64,000 bases of DNA from Brevibacillus antibioticus (GTDB lineage Bacteria > Bacillota > Bacilli > Brevibacillales > Brevibacillaceae). Below the pieces are notes generated by a model. That model saw only the letters and a list, made by a program, of their open reading frames with translations. It searched no databases and was not told the origin of the DNA. Shown here in pieces: positions 22,948 to 35,000 of this stretch. The stretch lies in the NCBI RefSeq assembly GCF_005217615.1, contig NZ_SZNK01000001.1, positions 184,001 through 248,000 of the forward strand, read 5' to 3'. Both the position numbers and the translations under genes were made by a program. The first letter of the stretch is position 1, and every line of letters begins with the position of its first letter.

Positions 22948-22976
22948 TTGACAATGAGAATCACTATCAATATCTT
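22948..22976 (+). promoter_or_regulatory. Main siderophore promoter with embedded Fur box
   Basis: TTGACA (22948-22953), 17-bp spacer, TATCTT (22971-22976). The spacer holds GACAATGAGAATCACTATC (22950-22968), 16 of 19 matches to the Fur box. Transcription would enter the synthetase operon, whose first start is at 23082. The rest of 22687-23081 contains no gene. Confidence 0.8.
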
Positions 22977-23081
22977 GTTGTTAGACAAACCAACATGATG
23001 CGTACATCGACAAGGCAGTACTCTGCATGATCCGGCTTCGGGCGCAAAGAGTGACCCGCAGTTACACAGGAGGAGGACGGA

Positions 23082-26042
23082 ATGAAAGTAAGTACGGAGT
23101 GGTATGAGCAAGCTGCAATAGCTTATGAACAGCGTGGTTTTTGGGAGCCGTTGACACTTGGGCAGCAATTGCGCAAATGGGCGGAAGAGTACCAAAACAA
23201 AGAAGCGCTGGTGGAGGACGAAGAGAGACTTACTTATAGCGAGCTCGACAGCAAGGTGGATGCGCTTGCTTCCGGTTTTTATCACATGGGAATTCAAAAA
23301 GGCGACAATGTAGCTGTCCAGCTTCCGAATCGAATTTCTTTCGTACTGACTTGCTTTGCCCTGTTTCGCATCGGCGCTGTGCCGATTCTCGTATTGCCGG
23401 CTCACCGAGAGGCTGAATTGGACGGGATTTTTGCACTCGCAAGGCCAGTTGCTTATATCATTCCAACGACATTTCTCGGTTTTGATTACACGAAAATGGC
23501 AGAAGATTTAGTCAAAAGGCATGCGTCGGTCAAATTCGTCATGACGGATGGGGAAAGTCCGATCGGGAGGAACTTGGCTGAGATAAGCGGACCGCCAATC
23601 GAGCTGGAAGCCCCTTCGTACAAAGACACTGCGCTATTGCTGTTGTCTGGCGGTACGACAGGCATACCCAAGCTGATTCCTAGAACCCACGCAGATTACG
23701 TCTACAATGCAAAAGCAACGGCAGCCCGTTGCCAACTGACAGAGAAGAGCGTCTATCTAGCAGTTTTGCCGATTGCCCATAACTTCCCTCTGTGTTGCCC
23801 AGGTATCTTAGGCACACTGTCCGTTGGCGGCAAGATCGTGCTATGTAAAACGACCAGCTGCGACGAAGCTTTTCCGCTGATAGAGAAAGAGCGCGTGACC
23901 ATTACCGGCCTCGTGCCTTCGATCGTGCAAGTATGGCAGGAAGTGCTGGAATGGGATACGGAAAGCGACCTGTCGAGTCTGGAGGTTCTTCAGGTTGGAG
24001 GCTCCATGCTGGATGATAATCTCGCCACCCGCATCACCCGAGAATGGAAATGCAAGCTCCAGCAAGTATTTGGAATGGCCGAGGGGCTTATCTGCTGCAC
24101 ATCACTGGATGATCCAGAGTCGATCATTACTAGCTGCCAGGGGCGTCCGATTTCCGAAGGGGATGAAGTGCGAATTGTGGATGAGCATGGAAACGATGTC
24201 GCGCCAGGTGAATACGGAGAACTGATTGTGCGGGGACCGTATACGATTCGAGGCTACTACAGAGCGGAGGAACAAAACCGCGAGAGCTTTACGCCTGATG
24301 GCTTTTATCGCTCTGGGGACAAGGCCAGGATCACGCCAGAAGGAAATATTCAAATCGGTGGACGGATCAAAGAGCAAATCAACCGAGCGGGCGAAAAAAT
24401 CATGCCAGCTGAAGTAGAGACGTACCTGCGCATGCACCCAGCTATTAAGGACGCGGCGTTGATCACACTTCCCGATCCAGTGCTAGGCGAGAAAAGCTGC
24501 GCATTTTTGATCACCGACGACGAAAAAATTAGCTTGGCGGACGTCCATGCCTTCTTCCAGGAAAAAGGAGTAGCACGCTACAAAATGCCAGACCAAATCG
24601 AACACATCGATTACTGGCCGCTGACCAGCGTCGGAAAAGTCAATAAAGCCAAGCTAAAAGAACTGGTGTTAGCGTCGAAGTCAGAGCCGAAGCCAGCGGA
24701 AATCACTTACCTGGAAGAGACGTTTGCTTTTGTGGGTGATGCGCATATGGCAGCGGCGCTGATTGCAGAGCGCAGCGGGTATGAAAACTACCTGCTCTAT
24801 GAAAACGGCGATGAGCTGTCGCTAGGAATGGGGATTCATGCGTTTCTCTACGTGGATGGGGAGCAGACGACGTTGACTTATGGGAACGAGACTCTCCGTT
24901 TCGACAACAACGAGCTGAGTGAGACGCTCGAAAAAGCAATGGCACAGGTGCCGATTCAAAACTGGCGCGCTTATGGAACTGTCAACTTTGGCATGGCGCG
25001 TTATTATCAAGGCTTGCCGCTCATGCCAGAAGAGGATTGCTTGCTCAAGCTGTTTATTCCTGAGGTCGAGCTGCGTTTTAACAAAGGCGCGGTCTTATTG
25101 AGAGCCTTGCGTGAAGAGAAGCAGAGTGAATTCAGCCAACTGCTGGGCGAGCTGTCGATGAACACGCAAGACGAGCAACAGCTGACTCAAAGAGTGGACA
25201 AGCCGAAGCTGTCCGTCCCGCAAGCCGATACATACGACGCGGAAGCCTACATGCAAAATGTGGCCGAAGCTGTACGCGAAATACAGGAACGCAAATACCA
25301 CAAGGTCATCGTGTCGCGAAAAATTCCGCTTGATCACGAGCTGGATCTGGTTGCGAGCTATATCGCTGGCAGAAGAGTGAATACGCCGGCTCGCTCTTTC
25401 CTCGTTAGCTTGGATGGTCTTGGTGCGGCCGGTTTTAGCCCGGAGACGGTAGTAGAAGTCGATAGCGACGGATGGGTGAGTACTTTCCCACTCGCGGGAA
25501 CACGGGCAAAAGGCAGCAGTGAAGAAGAGGCGAACAGGCTCAAAGAAGAGCTGCTGAATGACCCGAAGGAAATTGCCGAGCACGCTGTTTCCGTCAAGCT
25601 GGCATTCGAAGAGCTGAAAATCGTTTGCGACTCAACAAGTATCGTCTTGAACGATTTTATGTCAGTAGCTAGCCGAGGAACGGTTCAGCATATCGCTTCT
25701 CGCTTGAAAGGGAAACTGAAACAAGAATGCAATTCATGGGATGCCTTCCGCGCATTGTTCCCAGCTGTTACCGCTTCGGGAATCCCGAAAAAAGAATCGA
25801 TCGAAGCGATTGGCAGATTAGAGACCGTGTCACGAGGTCTATACAGTGGGTGCGTCATGACTTTTGACAGCGACGGTGCCATGGATGCGGCTCTCGTGCT
25901 GCGAACGATTTATCAAAAGGACAACCAAGCTTGGCTGCATGCCGGAGCTGGTGTCGTCGAAATGTCTTTGCCGTCCAGAGAACTGGAAGAAACGCGTGAA
26001 AAACTGAGCAGCTTCTCCAGGCAGCTGATTGGAAAAGAATAG
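23082..26042 (+). CDS. Salicyl-AMP ligase fused to salicylate synthase
   Basis: 986 residues; AGGAGGAGG precedes the ATG. Residues 1-530 are an aryl-acid adenylation enzyme of the DhbE/YbtE/PchD type: SGGTTGIPK (189-197), aryl-pocket AHNFPL (232-237), FGMAEGL (330-336), YRSGDKA (409-415), GRIKEQINRAGEKI (427-440), TSVGKVNK near 515-522. Residues about 540-986 are a chorismate-utilising salicylate synthase like MbtI/Irp9: KVIVSRK, FSPETVVEV (785-793), PLAGTRAKG (803-811), NDPKEIAEH (826-834), FPAVTASGIPKKES (893-906) and AGAGVVEMS. FPxVTASGIPK is characteristic of MbtI/Irp9 rather than of plain isochorismate synthases. The fusion makes salicylate and activates it for the next protein's ArCP. 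In most siderophore pathways these are separate genes. Confidence 0.9.
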   Translation: MKVSTEWYEQAAIAYEQRGFWEPLTLGQQLRKWAEEYQNKEALVEDEERLTYSELDSKVDALASGFYHMGIQKGDNVAVQLPNRISFVLTCFALFRIGAVPILVLPAHREAELDGIFALARPVAYIIPTTFLGFDYTKMAEDLVKRHASVKFVMTDGESPIGRNLAEISGPPIELEAPSYKDTALLLLSGGTTGIPKLIPRTHADYVYNAKATAARCQLTEKSVYLAVLPIAHNFPLCCPGILGTLSVGGKIVLCKTTSCDEAFPLIEKERVTITGLVPSIVQVWQEVLEWDTESDLSSLEVLQVGGSMLDDNLATRITREWKCKLQQVFGMAEGLICCTSLDDPESIITSCQGRPISEGDEVRIVDEHGNDVAPGEYGELIVRGPYTIRGYYRAEEQNRESFTPDGFYRSGDKARITPEGNIQIGGRIKEQINRAGEKIMPAEVETYLRMHPAIKDAALITLPDPVLGEKSCAFLITDDEKISLADVHAFFQEKGVARYKMPDQIEHIDYWPLTSVGKVNKAKLKELVLASKSEPKPAEITYLEETFAFVGDAHMAAALIAERSGYENYLLYENGDELSLGMGIHAFLYVDGEQTTLTYGNETLRFDNNELSETLEKAMAQVPIQNWRAYGTVNFGMARYYQGLPLMPEEDCLLKLFIPEVELRFNKGAVLLRALREEKQSEFSQLLGELSMNTQDEQQLTQRVDKPKLSVPQADTYDAEAYMQNVAEAVREIQERKYHKVIVSRKIPLDHELDLVASYIAGRRVNTPARSFLVSLDGLGAAGFSPETVVEVDSDGWVSTFPLAGTRAKGSSEEEANRLKEELLNDPKEIAEHAVSVKLAFEELKIVCDSTSIVLNDFMSVASRGTVQHIASRLKGKLKQECNSWDAFRALFPAVTASGIPKKESIEAIGRLETVSRGLYSGCVMTFDSDGAMDAALVLRTIYQKDNQAWLHAGAGVVEMSLPSRELEETREKLSSFSRQLIGKE

Positions 26043-26071
26043 GGGCTTGCATGAGAGAGGAGGGAACGAGG

Positions 26072-29000
26072 ATGTCCAAAATGCTCAATGACAATCAGAC
26101 CGCAAGTCCCGCCGCTTCCTTGAGCTATGAGGAGATGAAGAGGCAAATTCAGGCGTTGCTGCCCGCGCCTGTCGCGTTTTCCGATGATCAAAACCTGATC
26201 GAGCTGGGGCTGGATTCTCTGCAAATGATGAGGGTGGTCAACAAATGGCGCAAGGAAGGCGTAAAGGTTACGTTTGCGGAGCTAATCAGTGCTCCCACCT
26301 TGCGTGATTGGCAGGCGTTGCTGCAAAAAAGCAGCGCCTCGCTTCCACGGGTGGACGAAAGAAAAGCAGATGTGGAAGTAGAGGTGAATGTGCCCTTTCC
26401 ACTCACGGATGTGCAATACGCTTACTGGATTGGACGCCAGGATGATCAGCCTCTCGGGGGAGTCGGGTGCCATGCGTACCTGGAAATCGATGGGACAGGC
26501 GTGGAGCCGGATCGCTTGGAAACGGCGTGGGGCAAGCTGCTGATGCACCATCCGATGCTTCGGGCCAGATTTTTGGAGGATGGACAGCAAGAGGTGATGA
26601 GTGCCCCGACGTCCACTGGAGTAGTGGTTCATGATCTGCGGTCTATTTCTGAGAACGAATTGGCGCGGGAGCTAGATCGTATACGGGAGCGACTGTCTCA
26701 TCGTCGTCTGGCGGTGGAAGCGGGAGAAGTTGCCGGTTTGGAGCTGAGCCTGTTGCCAGAAGGCCGGACCCGCATCCATTTTGATTTGGATTTGCTGGTC
26801 GCTGACGTACAGAGTCTGCACATCGTATTACGCGATTTGGCGGCAGCATATGCACGAGGTAGCAAGCCCCTTGCCCCGACCAACTGGAGCTTTGCCCATT
26901 ATCTCGGCCAAGAGGCAGAGCGTCGGGCACAGGACAAACAGGAAGCAGCCCGCTATTGGCAGGAGCGCCTTTCCACATTGCCGGGAGCGCCAGGCTTGTC
27001 GCTGAAGGAAAAGCCGGAAATGATCAAGTCGCCTATTTTTACACGACGAACGCATTTCATGAACGTAACCGATTGGGCCCTTTTGCAAAAACGATCCGCA
27101 GCACAGCAGGTCACACCAGCGATGGTACTGTTAACGGCTTATGCAGAAGTACTGGATCGTTGGAGCACCCATTCGCAGTTTCTCATCAACATTCCGCTAT
27201 TCGATCGCCAAACCGGAGAAGCTGGCATTGAAGACGTCGTTGCCGATTTTACGAATCTGCTACTGCTTGCGGTTGACATGCGGGAGCCTTCCTCATTTCT
27301 GGCGCGTGTGCGAGCTGTCCAATCGCAGTTTCACCAGGATGTAGCACATGCGGCTTATTCCGGTGTTCAGTTGCAGCGGGACTTGGCTCGTGTCCGTCAG
27401 GGAGAGCGGGATTTTGCCCCTGTGGTGTTCGCGTGCAATTTGGGTACGCCGCTGATTAATGACGAATGCCGCGACACATTGGGCAAGCTCTCTTACATGA
27501 TTTCGCAAACGCCGCAAGTATGGCTCGATTTCCAGTCGTATGAAATGGACGGCGGGCTCCTGCTGGCGTGGGATGCAGTTGATCAGCTGTTTCCTGACGG
27601 GATGCTTGACCAAATGTTCGGCGCTTTTTGCCAGCTGATGGACTCCTTGGTGACCGAGGAAAATGACTGGCAAGCCGCGTCCATGCTGCTTCCCGAATTG
27701 GAACAGAAGAGGAACGATCAAGCTGTAGACGATTCACAAACACAATCGAGTCAATGCTTGCACAGTAACTTTTTTGCCTATGCAAGAGAGAATCCGCACG
27801 AGCTGGCAGTAATCGATAGTCATGCTTCCGCTACTTTTTCGTATGGCGAGTTAGCGCGGTACGCATTGCAGATTGCCGCGTATCTCCAAAAGCAAGGCGT
27901 TGAAGCAGGAGAACCTGTGGCAGTCAGCCTGCCGCGCGGAATCGATCAAGTCGCCGCGGTTCTTGGTATCGTGGCACGAGGAGCATGCTACGTCCCGGTT
28001 GGAATTGGGCAGCCATCTACAAGGCGTGAGCGCATTCATCAAAAAGCGGGGATTCGCTATGTGCTGACGGATACAGAGATAGCGCAAACTTTGGCATGGC
28101 CAAAAGACGCTGTTGTTCTGTCTGTTGTGGATGCTTTGAATGTTTTACCGCTGGCAGAATCCGTGCCGATTTCTTTTGACAGCCTTGCCTACATCATCTT
28201 TACTTCTGGCTCCACGGGTGAGCCAAAAGGGGTAGAAATCAGTCATTCCGGGGCATGGAACACCATTTCAGAAATAAACAGACGCTACGGAATCGGGCAT
28301 ACGGATCGGATCTTGGCGGTTTCCTCACTTGATTTTGACCTGTCTGTCTACGACCTGTTCGGATTGCTCAGTGTAGGCGGCTCGATTGTACTCATAGGCG
28401 AAGAGTTGCGACGGGATGCGGCTCATTGGGCGAGACTGGTGGACCAGCATCAGGTGACGCTGTGGAACTCTGTACCCGTGCTGCTCGATATGCTCTTAAT
28501 TGCTGCGGAGAGCGGATCGTACGAGAGCTTGCCGCTTCGCTTGACCATGCTCTCCGGGGACTGGATCGGTCTCGATTTACCGCAACGACTGAATCAGCTC
28601 GCACCGAACAGCCAGCTTGTGGCGATGGGGGGAGCGACAGAAGCATCGATTTGGTCCAACTTTTTTGATGTGACACTGCCGTTGCCCGCCCATTGGACAT
28701 CGATTCCGTACGGTCAACCCCTTGGGAATCAGGCTTATCGGGTTGTCGATGCGCATGGACGTGATTGCCCTGACTGGGTAGAGGGAGAATTGTGGATCGG
28801 CGGAGCAGGTGTGGCAGTAGGCTATCGGGGTGATCCTGCACTGACCGCAGAGTGCTTTGTCAACTGGAACGGTTCACGCTGGTATCGGACTGGTGATCTC
28901 GGACGTTATTGGCCGGATGGGACCATTGAATTTCTCGGGCGCAAGGACTTCCAGGTGAAAATTAGAGGGCATCGCATCGAGCTGGGTGAAATCGAATCGG

Positions 29001-32000
29001 TCATGAAGCAGCATCCTGGCATTCGTGATGCGGTAGTGACAGCAGTAGGTGATCCACGCGAGAACAGGCAGCTGGTTGGGTATGTGGTACCAGAACGGGA
29101 AAGCGAATCAGCGCTGTTTGATCGTGTAGAGGCCGATCCGAAAAAGAGCGAGGAACTGTGGGCAGATGTCATGGATACGGGTCGTGTGCAGACCTTATCA
29201 GATCATTTTGCAAGCGTCAGACCGGAAGATTTCACCTCGTTTTGGGCGTACATGGAGCAACTTGCCGTTCGATTCATTTACCGCGCATTGGAGAGGGCGG
29301 GAGTAAAATTTGAGCAAAATGCCAACTACTCCCTCGATGATTTGATGCAGAGCTGCGGGATTCAAGAGCGTTATCGCGGGCTGGTCAGTCAGTGGCTTCA
29401 AACATTGGAGGACGAAGGCTTTGTTCGTAAAGACAAATCGGATGTCTACAGCATCACGCAGGCGAGCATGACTGAATGGTTGGAAAAGTTGCAAGTCTCT
29501 CAGGTATCGCCCACATGGGAACCGCAGGCACAAGCCCTTTTACGTTATTTGGAAAAAGTCAATGACGAGAGTGTTGCGCTGTTGCGTGGCGAGCTAGACC
29601 CGTTGGCCCATTTCTTCTCGGAGGAAGTAAGCCTGACTCCGAATGATCTGATGCAGACACTCCCTGGCACAAAGCATCGTGACAGCGCAGCGCTGGCGTT
29701 GGTCGAAAGGCTGGTCCATCGTCTTGGAGAAAGGTCTGAATCAAAACCAATACGTGTGCTGGAAATCGGGGCGAGGAGCCTAGCACTGACGGAATCATTG
29801 CTGGCTGTACTCCCGACAGATGCGACACATTTTACATGCACAGACACCTCGACTTTCTTTACGAATGCAGCAAAAACGAGGTTCCGGGAGTACCCGTTTG
29901 TGCACGATCAACTGCTGGATATCAATCAAGATCCACTATCCCAAGGCTTTGAAGCACATCAGTTCGACGTTGTGATTGCCTCTGATTCCCTGCATCGTGC
30001 GAAAAATATCGGGATGGCCCTCTCGCATGTTCAAAGCCTTTTGGCTCCGGGAGGCATGTTGATTTTGCTGGAGATGACCCGTAACAGCCGATTGCAGCAA
30101 ATCAGCACGGCATATCTCGAAGATGGCTTTACACATTTCGAGGATGAGCGGCGTAATGAACAGCTCCCCTTGTTATCCGTGGAAGCATGGCAGCAGGTCT
30201 TGCAGCAGCAAGCCTTTGCAAAAGTGGCAGCTTTCCCAGAAGACAACGATTTTGGTCAGCATGTACTGGTTGCACAGGCGCCACTTCAAGTCAAGCGCTT
30301 CAACGCTGCACAACTATCTGGCTTCCTGAGTCAAAAGCTGCCTGATTACATGGTTCCGACTGCTTTTCTTTTGTTGAGTGAACTGCCGCTTTCTGCAAAC
30401 GGCAAGGTAGATCGGCAAGCCCTGCCGACTCCTGACAGTCTGATGAAGGCAAAGGGAGAAAAAGCGTATACAGCTCCAACGACACCAATCGAAACAGCAC
30501 TCGCGGCTATTTGGTGCCAGCTATTTGAACTGGAGCGGGTAGGCGTTACAGACAACTACTTCGAGCTCGGCGGGGATTCGCTCTTGGCAACCAGACTCAG
30601 TGCGATGATTCGCAGCAAGCTTGCGGTAGAGCTGTCGTTAGGGCGAATTTTTGAAAAGCCGACAATTGCCGGACTTGCCCAGCATGTGCAGATGCTTCTG
30701 GAGGAAAAAGGAACGACGTCAGGCTTGCCAGCAATGGTACTGGCTCCACAAGACAGGCATCAGCCTTTCCCGCTCACGGATATCCAGCAAGCCTATTGGG
30801 TCGGGCGCAGTGGTGTTTACGCCCTGGGTCATGTCTCCACGCATTGCTATTTCGAAATCGAAGGGCAGCACTTGGACCTGGAGCGGATCAACCTGGCTTG
30901 GCAACGATTAATTGACCACCATGAAATGATGCGGGCCGTGATTTTGTCGGATGGCTGGCGTCAGCAGATTTTGGAGCAGGTTCCTGCTTACCGGATCGAG
31001 GTGGCTGATTTGCGGAACCAATCGGACGAAGAAGCTGAGTCCGAGCTGCAAGCCATTCGGGAAGAAATGTCCCATCAGGTATTGTCTACGGATGTGTGGC
31101 CGTTGTTTGAGGTGCGCGCTTCCCGCTTTGGAGACGAACGGGTTCGCCTGCATATCAGCTTTGACAACCTGATTTTTGATGGATGGAGCATGTTTCACCT
31201 CTTGAGCGAGTGGACGAGGCTGTATCATGAGCCAGATGTGCCTATGACACCACTGGATCTGAGCTTCCGCGATTATGTACTGGCCCAAGAAGCGCTCAAG
31301 TCTACTGAGCTGTACCAACGCGATCTGGACTATTGGATGGATCGATTGCCGGATTTGCCGCCAGCACCGCAGCTGCCTTTGGCGAAAAATCCTGACACGA
31401 TTACCGAGCAGCGTTTCCATCGTTTGGAAGCCAGAATCAATCGAGAAGCATGGCAGCGGCTCAAAAAGCGGACAGCAGAGGTCGGTCTGACGCCTTCCGG
31501 GATTTTGCTGACAGCGTATGCCGAGACCCTCGGTGCATGGAGCAAGAGTTCGCGTTTTACGATCAACCTAACGCAATTCAATCGATTGCCCTTGCACGCG
31601 CAGGTAGCCGAAATCGTAGGTGACTTTACTACGCTGACCTTACTGGCAGTCGAGTTGTCCGCTGGCGAGACGATTTTGGAACGCGGCAGGAATTTGCAGC
31701 AGCAGCTATGGCGTGATTTGGACCATCCTTATGTGGGTGGAGTCCAAGTCCAGCGCGAATTGGCGAAGCAAACAGGAGAGCACAACGGTGTTGCCATGCC
31801 GATTGTCTTTACGAGCGCATTGGGTGTAGAGCAGTGGAGCGGGTCTGACTCCGATGGCAAATGGCTGGGCAAGCTCGTTTACAACATTACGCAGACGCCG
31901 CAGGTATGGCTGGACCATCAAGTGGTTGAGCAAGACGGAGAACTGCTGCTGATCTGGGATGCCGTAGAAGGGCTGTTTCCAGAAGGACTCCTTGCTGACA

Positions 32001-35000
32001 TGTTTACGGCCTATTGCGAGCTGCTGCATCGACTGACGGAAGAGGATGCGGTATGGCAAGAGTCGGCACCGAGCCAGATTGCTGTTCCCCGACTGGAAGC
32101 AAGAATCGCCGCAAACGATACGGCTGCGCCTATATCCGCAGAAACACTCGTCAGACTATTTGACAAACAAGCTGCATGCCAAACGGATCAACCTGCCGTG
32201 ATCGCTACTCAGCGGACGTTGACTTATGGGGAGCTTGCCGACGCTGCTGACCAAATCGCGAAGTGGCTGCGTTCCCAAGGAGTCCAACCGAATACGTTGG
32301 TCGCTGTCGTGATGGAAAAAGGCTGGGAGCAGGTCGCAGCCACGCTCGGGATTATGAAATCCGGGGCCGCTTATTTGCCGATCGATCCGCTGCACCCAGA
32401 GGAAAGACGCTCGCAGCTTTTGCATGATGGACAAGTACAGTTCGTGCTGACACAGTCGTGGCTGGATGAGCAATTGGGCTGGCCTCTGGATGTGGAGCGG
32501 CTCATTGTCGACCAGATGACGGTAAGGGACGAGGCAAGCACGGTAAATTCAGTGACATCAGCTGTCGGGCAGCCGGAGGATTTGGCCTATGTCATCTATA
32601 CATCCGGGTCAACAGGCCTGCCAAAAGGAGTCATGATCGACCATCGAGGCGCGGTCAACACGATTGAAGATATCAATCAACGATTTGCAGTGGGGGCGCA
32701 AGATCGGGTGCTCGCTTTGTCCAATTTGAATTTCGATTTGTCGGTCTATGACATTTTCGGCATGCTTGCCGCGGGTGGAACGATCGTCATGCCGGATGCG
32801 GATAAAGCCAAAGACCCTGCCCACTGGCTTGCGTGGCTGGAAGCCGAGCAGGTGACGGTGTGGAACACAGTTCCAGCGTTGATGCAGATGCTGATCGAAT
32901 ACGCGGTGGGGAGAAACCTTCAATTGCCGCATTCGTTGCGTCTCGTCTTGCTGAGCGGTGATTGGATTCCACTAGATTTGCCAGACAAGATCAAGTCGTT
33001 TTTCCCTCACGTTCAGGTGATTGGTTTGGGTGGCGCAACAGAGGCCTCGATCTGGTCAAACCTTTTCGCAATCGAAGACGTCGACCCTAGCTGGAAAAGC
33101 ATTCCGTACGGTCGTCCCATGCTCAATCAGCGCTACCATGTGCTGAACGAAGCGATGGAGGATTGCCCTGTTTGGGTGCCGGGACAGCTGTTTATCAGTG
33201 GCATTGGGCTTGCAAAAGGCTACTGGAGAGATGAAACCAGGACGAATGAAAAATTCATCACGCATCCGCGGACAGGAGAAAGACTGTACCGCACGGGGGA
33301 TTTGGGCCGTTACTTGCCAGATGGCTCGTTGGAGTTCCTCGGTCGGGAAGATTTCCAGGTGAAAATCAGAGGGCATCGGATTGAGCTGGGCGAGATCGAG
33401 ACGGTACTAAAACGCCATGAAGGGCTCAAAGACGTTGTCGTGGCCGTGCCAGATGACGGTACGGATGAAAAGCGCTTGGTCGGGTATGTGGTGCTGGATC
33501 GTGAAAAGGATTCCGCGTTATTCGAAACAGAGCAGGCCGACCCCGCTGCAAGTGCTGCTCGTTGGCAGGCGATCAACAGCATGGGTCACGCACAAGCCGA
33601 TACCATTCCCGAGAGTATAGATGTGAAAGCCGTCACGCAATTCCTGATGGAGGCTGACCGTATAAGCACCGCCTACATGTGCCGCACGCTGGAGCATATG
33701 GGAATGTTCGCCCAAGTAGGAGAAAGCACTTCAATTACGGAGCTCATGCATCGTTTTCAGATTCATCCTCGTTATCAGACCTTGCTTGCGCATTGGCTGG
33801 AAGTGCTGGTAGAAGAGGGCTTGCTGGAAAAACGTGCTGCGGGTACGTACGTGAGTCTGCGTGCATTGCGTGAAGGTGTGCCGGATGTTGTTCTGTCAGC
33901 TTCCTCGCTTCGTACGGAAGCAGCACGAGAGCTCGAAGGCGTTTTCCGCCGCGACTATCTGTTGTTTATTGGTCTGTTAACGGGTGAGCTCGATCCGTTG
34001 GAGCTCTTTCTAGCAGACGATGCTTTCTTAACACCTGCTGGCTTGAGCCGCTTTGACCTGACGCGGGAGTTTTACAGCAGCCTTGCCGGGACGGTATTCG
34101 GCAGTATCGTAAGCCACCATCCGTCTGAGAAAACACTGCGGGTGCTAGAGCTTGGCACGAGAGCCGGAAGCTTGACGCAAACGCTGGTGTCCACCTTGCC
34201 TGCAGAACGCAGTCGTTATTTATACGTCGACGAATCCTCCTTTTTTACCGACAGGGCAAAGAAGGAGTGGGGAGAGCAGGCTCCGTTGGAATACGGTCAG
34301 CTTGACATGAACGTAGCACCGCTTGCACAAGGCTATGATCCGCATTCGTTTGACGTCATCGTTGCGGACAATACGCTGCATCGCTCTCGTGATATAGGAA
34401 AAACGCTGGCGTACTTGAAAGGGTTGCTCGCACCTGGGGGGCTTCTGTTCCTGATCGAGTCGACGCGCAACAGTCGTCTGCTGCTAACGACTGTCGGCTT
34501 CTTCGAGGATGGGTTTAGCCATCTGGCGGATGAGCGCAAAGCCAATCATCTTCCTCTGCTTACGGTAGAGCAATGGCGAGCGGGCTTGGAACAACAAGGC
34601 TTCGCAAACGTCCTTGCCATTCCAGATAAAGCTCAGGTTGCAGATGCGTTCGAGCGCCATTTGATCGTGGCACAAGCACCGGAGACGGTTCGTTTGTTCC
34701 GGCCCGAAAAATTGTCCGAAGCCCTGCGAAATAGCTTGCCTGAGTACATGGTGCCAAGCGAGTACGTACTGCTAGATGAACTGCCGCTATCCGCCAATGG
34801 AAAAGTAGATCGGAAGGCAATCACAAAGCTTGGCAAAAGAAGGGCAAGCATGCCGAAAAAGACGCATGTTGCGCCTTCCAATGAGCTCGAAGTCAAGCTC
34901 GCCAAGGTATGGGAAGAGGTGCTTGGTGTAGCGGAAATCGGCATCCACGACAGCTTTTTTGCACGGGGTGGAGACTCATTGCGCGCGATCCAATGCCTCA

